Both the position numbers and the translations under genes were made by a program. A stretch of 64,000 nt of DNA from an uncultured Bacilli bacterium (lineage in GTDB: Bacteria > Bacillota_I > Bacilli_A > RF39 > UBA660): positions 1-64,000 of the forward strand of contig CAKOXD010000006.1 in the NCBI GenBank assembly GCA_934130005.1, written 5' to 3'. A model generated the notes under the pieces. That model made no database searches, was not told the DNA's origin, and was given only the letters and a program-made list of their open reading frames with translations. Below are positions 61,800 through 64,000 of this stretch, piece after piece. Numbering within the stretch: position 1 is the first letter of the stretch; each line of letters opens with the position of its first letter.

Positions 61800-62216
61800 A
61801 TGGCTAATAAAAAAGTTTATACTGGAACAGGTAGAAGAAAATCATCTGTAGCACAAGTTAAAATGGTTCCTGGTAAAGGAAAAATAACTGTAAATGGTAG
61901 AGATGTTAGAGATTTCTTTCCATATGAAACTAATGTTATGGATTTAAAACAACCTCTAGTAGCAACTTCTACAGATGAAATGTTTGATATTGACGTTAAA
62001 GTAAATGGTGGTGGATTCACAGGACAAACAGGTGCTATTCGTTTAGGAATAACAAGAGCTTTACTTGAATATGATAAACCAAATGAAGGTAATGAAGGAT
62101 GTTTTAGATCAGTTCTTAAAAGAGCTGGATTTGTAACTCGTGATTCAAGAAGTAAAGAACGTAAAAAACCTGGTCTTAAAGCAGCTCGTAGAGCTCCACA
62201 ATTCTCAAAAAGATAA
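61800..62216 (+). CDS. rpsI: 30S ribosomal protein S9
   Basis: The 138-residue protein has TGTGRRKSSVAQVKMVPGKG, GGGFTGQTGAIRLGITRAL and the tail RRAPQFSKR, whose last Arg touches P-site tRNA. Confidence 0.98.
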   Translation: MANKKVYTGTGRRKSSVAQVKMVPGKGKITVNGRDVRDFFPYETNVMDLKQPLVATSTDEMFDIDVKVNGGGFTGQTGAIRLGITRALLEYDKPNEGNEGCFRSVLKRAGFVTRDSRSKERKKPGLKAARRAPQFSKR

Positions 62217-62229
62217 TATATGTATTAAA

Positions 62230-62257
62230 AGGTATAACATTGTTATATCTTTTTTTT
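62230..62257 (+). terminator. terminator after rpsI
   Basis: AGGTATAAC (62230-62238) pairs with GTTATATCT (62242-62250), then a T tract, 14 nt after the stop. Confidence 0.8.
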
Positions 62258-62265
62258 AATTAAAA

Positions 62266-62294
62266 TTGTTATGTTTTATTTTTTTTGATATAAT
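62266..62294 (+). promoter_or_regulatory. promoter of the methyltransferase gene
   Basis: TTGTTA (62266-62271), 17 nt, TATAAT (62289-62294), followed by AGGTGAT and the gene start at 62310. Confidence 0.65.
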
Positions 62295-62309
62295 GAATTA
62301 GGTGATAAT

Positions 62310-63176
62310 ATGAAAATCAGTAGTGATTGGAAAGAATATAAAATAATAGATGCTGGTAATAAAGAAAAACTAGAAAGTTGGAATGGGATAATTCTTAGAA
62401 GACCAGATCCACAAGGATTATGGCCAATAGAATTTGATAATAACTGGAAAAAAATAGATGCCTTTTATCATAGAAGTAATAAAGGTGGAGGTAATTGGGA
62501 ACTAAAAAAAGAATTACCTGAGTTTTGGACTATAAATTATAAAAATTTAACTTTTAAAGTAAGTCCTACTAACTTTAAACACACTGGGTTATTTCCAGAA
62601 CAAGCAGCTAATTGGGATTATATGATAGAAAAAATTAAAAATTCAAATAGAAAAATAAAAGTTTTGAACTTATTTGCTTATACAGGTGCAGCTACTATGG
62701 CATGTTCTTCTGCTGGAGCAGACGTTGTTCATGTTGATGCAGCACGTGGTATGGTTGAATGGGCAAAGGAAAATATGAAACTTTCACATTTAGAAAATAA
62801 TTATATTAGATTTATAGTAGATGATTGTTTAAAATTTGTCTTAAGAGAAGAGAGAAGAGGAAATAAGTATGATGCTATAATAATGGATCCACCATCATTC
62901 GGACGAGGACCAAGTGGTGAAGTTTGGAAATTTGAAGACAAAATAGTAGAACTTATTGAATCATGCATCAAAATATTAAGTGACAAACCATTATTTTTTC
63001 AAATAAATTCATACACTACTGGATTTTCTAAAACTGTACTTGAAAATGTTTTAACAACAACATTATTAAAAAAATATCCAAATGGAATAATAGAATGTGA
63101 TGAAATAGGTTTACCTATAGAAAAATCAAAACTCGTATTACCTTGTGGAATATATGGTAGATGGGAATCAAAGTAA
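62310..63176 (+). CDS. class I SAM-dependent methyltransferase (RlmI/RlmK-like)
   Basis: The 288-residue enzyme has VLNLFAYTGAATMACSSAGA (SAM site, about 129-148), VDAARGMVEWAKEN and DPPSFGRGPSGEVW, the pattern of the RlmI/RlmK-like rRNA (cytosine-C5 or guanine) methyltransferases. The PUA domain of RlmI is absent. Its target is unknown. Its stop shares a base with the next gene's ATG. Confidence 0.85.
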   Translation: MKISSDWKEYKIIDAGNKEKLESWNGIILRRPDPQGLWPIEFDNNWKKIDAFYHRSNKGGGNWELKKELPEFWTINYKNLTFKVSPTNFKHTGLFPEQAANWDYMIEKIKNSNRKIKVLNLFAYTGAATMACSSAGADVVHVDAARGMVEWAKENMKLSHLENNYIRFIVDDCLKFVLREERRGNKYDAIIMDPPSFGRGPSGEVWKFEDKIVELIESCIKILSDKPLFFQINSYTTGFSKTVLENVLTTTLLKKYPNGIIECDEIGLPIEKSKLVLPCGIYGRWESK

Positions 63177-63718
63177 TGAGATGCCCTAATTGTAATGCTT
63201 TAATGCTTAATGGTTGTTGTGTAAGATGTGGAACTTTGGAAAATGGAAATCAAAGCAATAATGAATATGTATCAAAATATGATGATGATAGAAAATATAA
63301 TGATGATTTTGATATGATGTATAGAAATGAAAATTGGTATACTCCATTTATAATAGGTAATTTATATTTTTCATATAGAAAACACTTACTACTTGGAATT
63401 ATATTTGGAATAATAGATTTTGCACTATTTTACTTTTTAAGTTATTCATATAGTAAAATGAATTTTGCTAATTTATATTTATATTATTATATAATGTTCT
63501 TTTTTGAATTGCTTGTTAGAACTTTATATTCAATAATATCTAATAGCATCTGCTTATCGTTAGATAAAAGAAAAATAAAAAAATTAAAGAAAAAAAATAA
63601 ATTTTTACCAACAGGTGATAGAAAAAGTATTTTATTAGCATTTTTAAATATATTTATATATATTTTTATAGTCGCAATTTTAGTTATAATAAGAAGAATT
63701 CAAAATGGAACAATATAG
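63176..63718 (+). CDS. zinc-ribbon membrane protein of unknown function
   Basis: The 180-residue protein starts at the TAATG overlap with the methyltransferase stop (63176); a longer frame opens at 63161. The N-terminus has MRCPNCNALMLNGCCVRCG, a four-Cys zinc ribbon. An acidic, Asn/Asp-rich linker follows (about 25-55), then hydrophobic segments at about 78-95, 103-123 and 153-173. Coupled translation suggests joint expression with the methyltransferase. I do not recognise the family. Confidence 0.7.
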   Translation: MRCPNCNALMLNGCCVRCGTLENGNQSNNEYVSKYDDDRKYNDDFDMMYRNENWYTPFIIGNLYFSYRKHLLLGIIFGIIDFALFYFLSYSYSKMNFANLYLYYYIMFFFELLVRTLYSIISNSICLSLDKRKIKKLKKKNKFLPTGDRKSILLAFLNIFIYIFIVAILVIIRRIQNGTI

Positions 63719-63761
63719 AAAATAATTATAAAAGAAACATATATTTTTATTAGGTGATATA

Positions 63762-64000
63762 ATGCTTAAATATAAAATATATGTTTTACTTTACTTTTTT
63801 ATAGGAATTCTTAGTTTAAATATAGTATTTGCAAAAGAAAATAATTTAGAATTATTAGGAAAAGTAATATATTTAGATTCAGGTCATGGGGGTGTCGATT
63901 CTGGTGCTGTTTATAATAATGTTTATGAAAAAGATATAAATTTAGCAATTAGTTTAAAATTACAAGAAGAATTAGAAAAAAAAGGTGCTATTGTATATCA
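63762..64000 (+). CDS. N-acetylmuramoyl-L-alanine amidase (Amidase_3), 5' part
   Basis: The frame runs off the window after 79 codons. It starts with a signal peptide or anchor (MLKYKIYVLLYFFIGILSL, about 1-25), followed by VIYLDSGHGGVDSGAV with the zinc His, and YEKDINLAISLKLQEELEKK with the zinc-binding Glu. This is the CwlD/CwlC-type fold that cleaves peptidoglycan side chains; CwlD acts in spore cortex formation in Bacillus. AGGTGATATA precedes the ATG. Confidence 0.88.
   Translation, partial: MLKYKIYVLLYFFIGILSLNIVFAKENNLELLGKVIYLDSGHGGVDSGAVYNNVYEKDINLAISLKLQEELEKKGAIVY

Noticed and set aside
5300..64000. CRISPR arrays, insertion sequences or prophage
   Set aside because: No regularly spaced repeats, transposase motifs, terminal inverted repeats or phage structural genes were seen, and gene order is the conserved origin-to-ribosomal order throughout.
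1..64000. Mycoplasma-type genetic code (UGA as Trp)
   Set aside because: Trp positions in conserved proteins are UGG and UGA ends at least one gene (the Fic-like one), so the standard bacterial code holds.

Overview
The window is a chromosome segment around the replication origin of an AT-rich, low-GC member of the Bacillota. Gene order matches the Bacillus-type origin region: rpmH-rnpA-yidC-jag-mnmE leftward, and dnaA-dnaN-recF-gyrB-gyrA, ffs, dnaX-ybaB-recR-bofA, holB-ricT, mfd-spoVT, metG-tatD-rsmA, tilS-ftsH and parA-parB-ychF-rpsF-ssb-rpsR rightward, then the S10/spc/alpha ribosomal operons, an ECF module, truA and rplM-rpsI. UGG encodes Trp and UGA is used as a stop, so code 11 applies and this is not a Mycoplasma with code 4. 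The very high A+T content and the trimmed operons (no rpmD, no map, no hpt, no yaaA) suggest an uncultured gut-type Bacilli lineage near Mollicutes/Erysipelotrichia (RF39-like). That placement is inference. A bofA-like gene, spoVT, a 3D-domain protein and a CwlD-type amidase point to an ancestor, and perhaps an organism, with sporulation genes.

Region by region. 1-4.0 kb: leftward rpmH operon ending in a Fic-like gene whose catalytic His is replaced by Gln. 4.0-7.0 kb: oriC in two parts, upstream and downstream of dnaA, then dnaN. 7.0-13.2 kb: a short ComK-like regulator with Spo0A-box-like sites, then recF, gyrB and gyrA. 13.2-13.9 kb: three perfect parS sites around the SRP RNA and tadA. 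13.9-24.7 kb: clamp loader, recombination, translation-quality genes, mfd and spoVT. 24.7-31.8 kb: a Met T-box controlling a dUTPase-like gene and metG, a small membrane protein, tatD, a 3D-domain protein, rsmA, an alanine symporter and ung. 31.8-42.3 kb: tilS, ftsH, parAB (acting on the parS sites), mscS, an AbgT transporter, ychF and rpsF-ssb-rpsR. 42.3-43.3 kb: a LicD-family protein. 43.4-56.9 kb: S10, spc and alpha operons. 56.9-64 kb: SDR, a lone prepilin, EcfA1-EcfA2-EcfT, truA, rplM-rpsI, a methyltransferase, a zinc-ribbon membrane protein and the start of an amidase.

No insertion sequence, prophage, CRISPR array, rRNA or tRNA gene was seen. Nearly everything is conserved housekeeping sequence. 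I do not see a new multi-gene system. The less ordinary items are an asymmetric ECF ATPase pair (EcfA1 has lost its Q-loop Gln, catalytic Glu and switch His), the His-less Fic protein, the ComK-like gene with paired 0A-like boxes, a SAP/Rho-N-like tail on FtsH, two unannotated small ORFs, and structured leaders before rpsJ, infA and rplM. Several starts were moved downstream of the longest ORF because of ribosome binding sites, family alignment or an overlapping terminator; these are stated in each entry.
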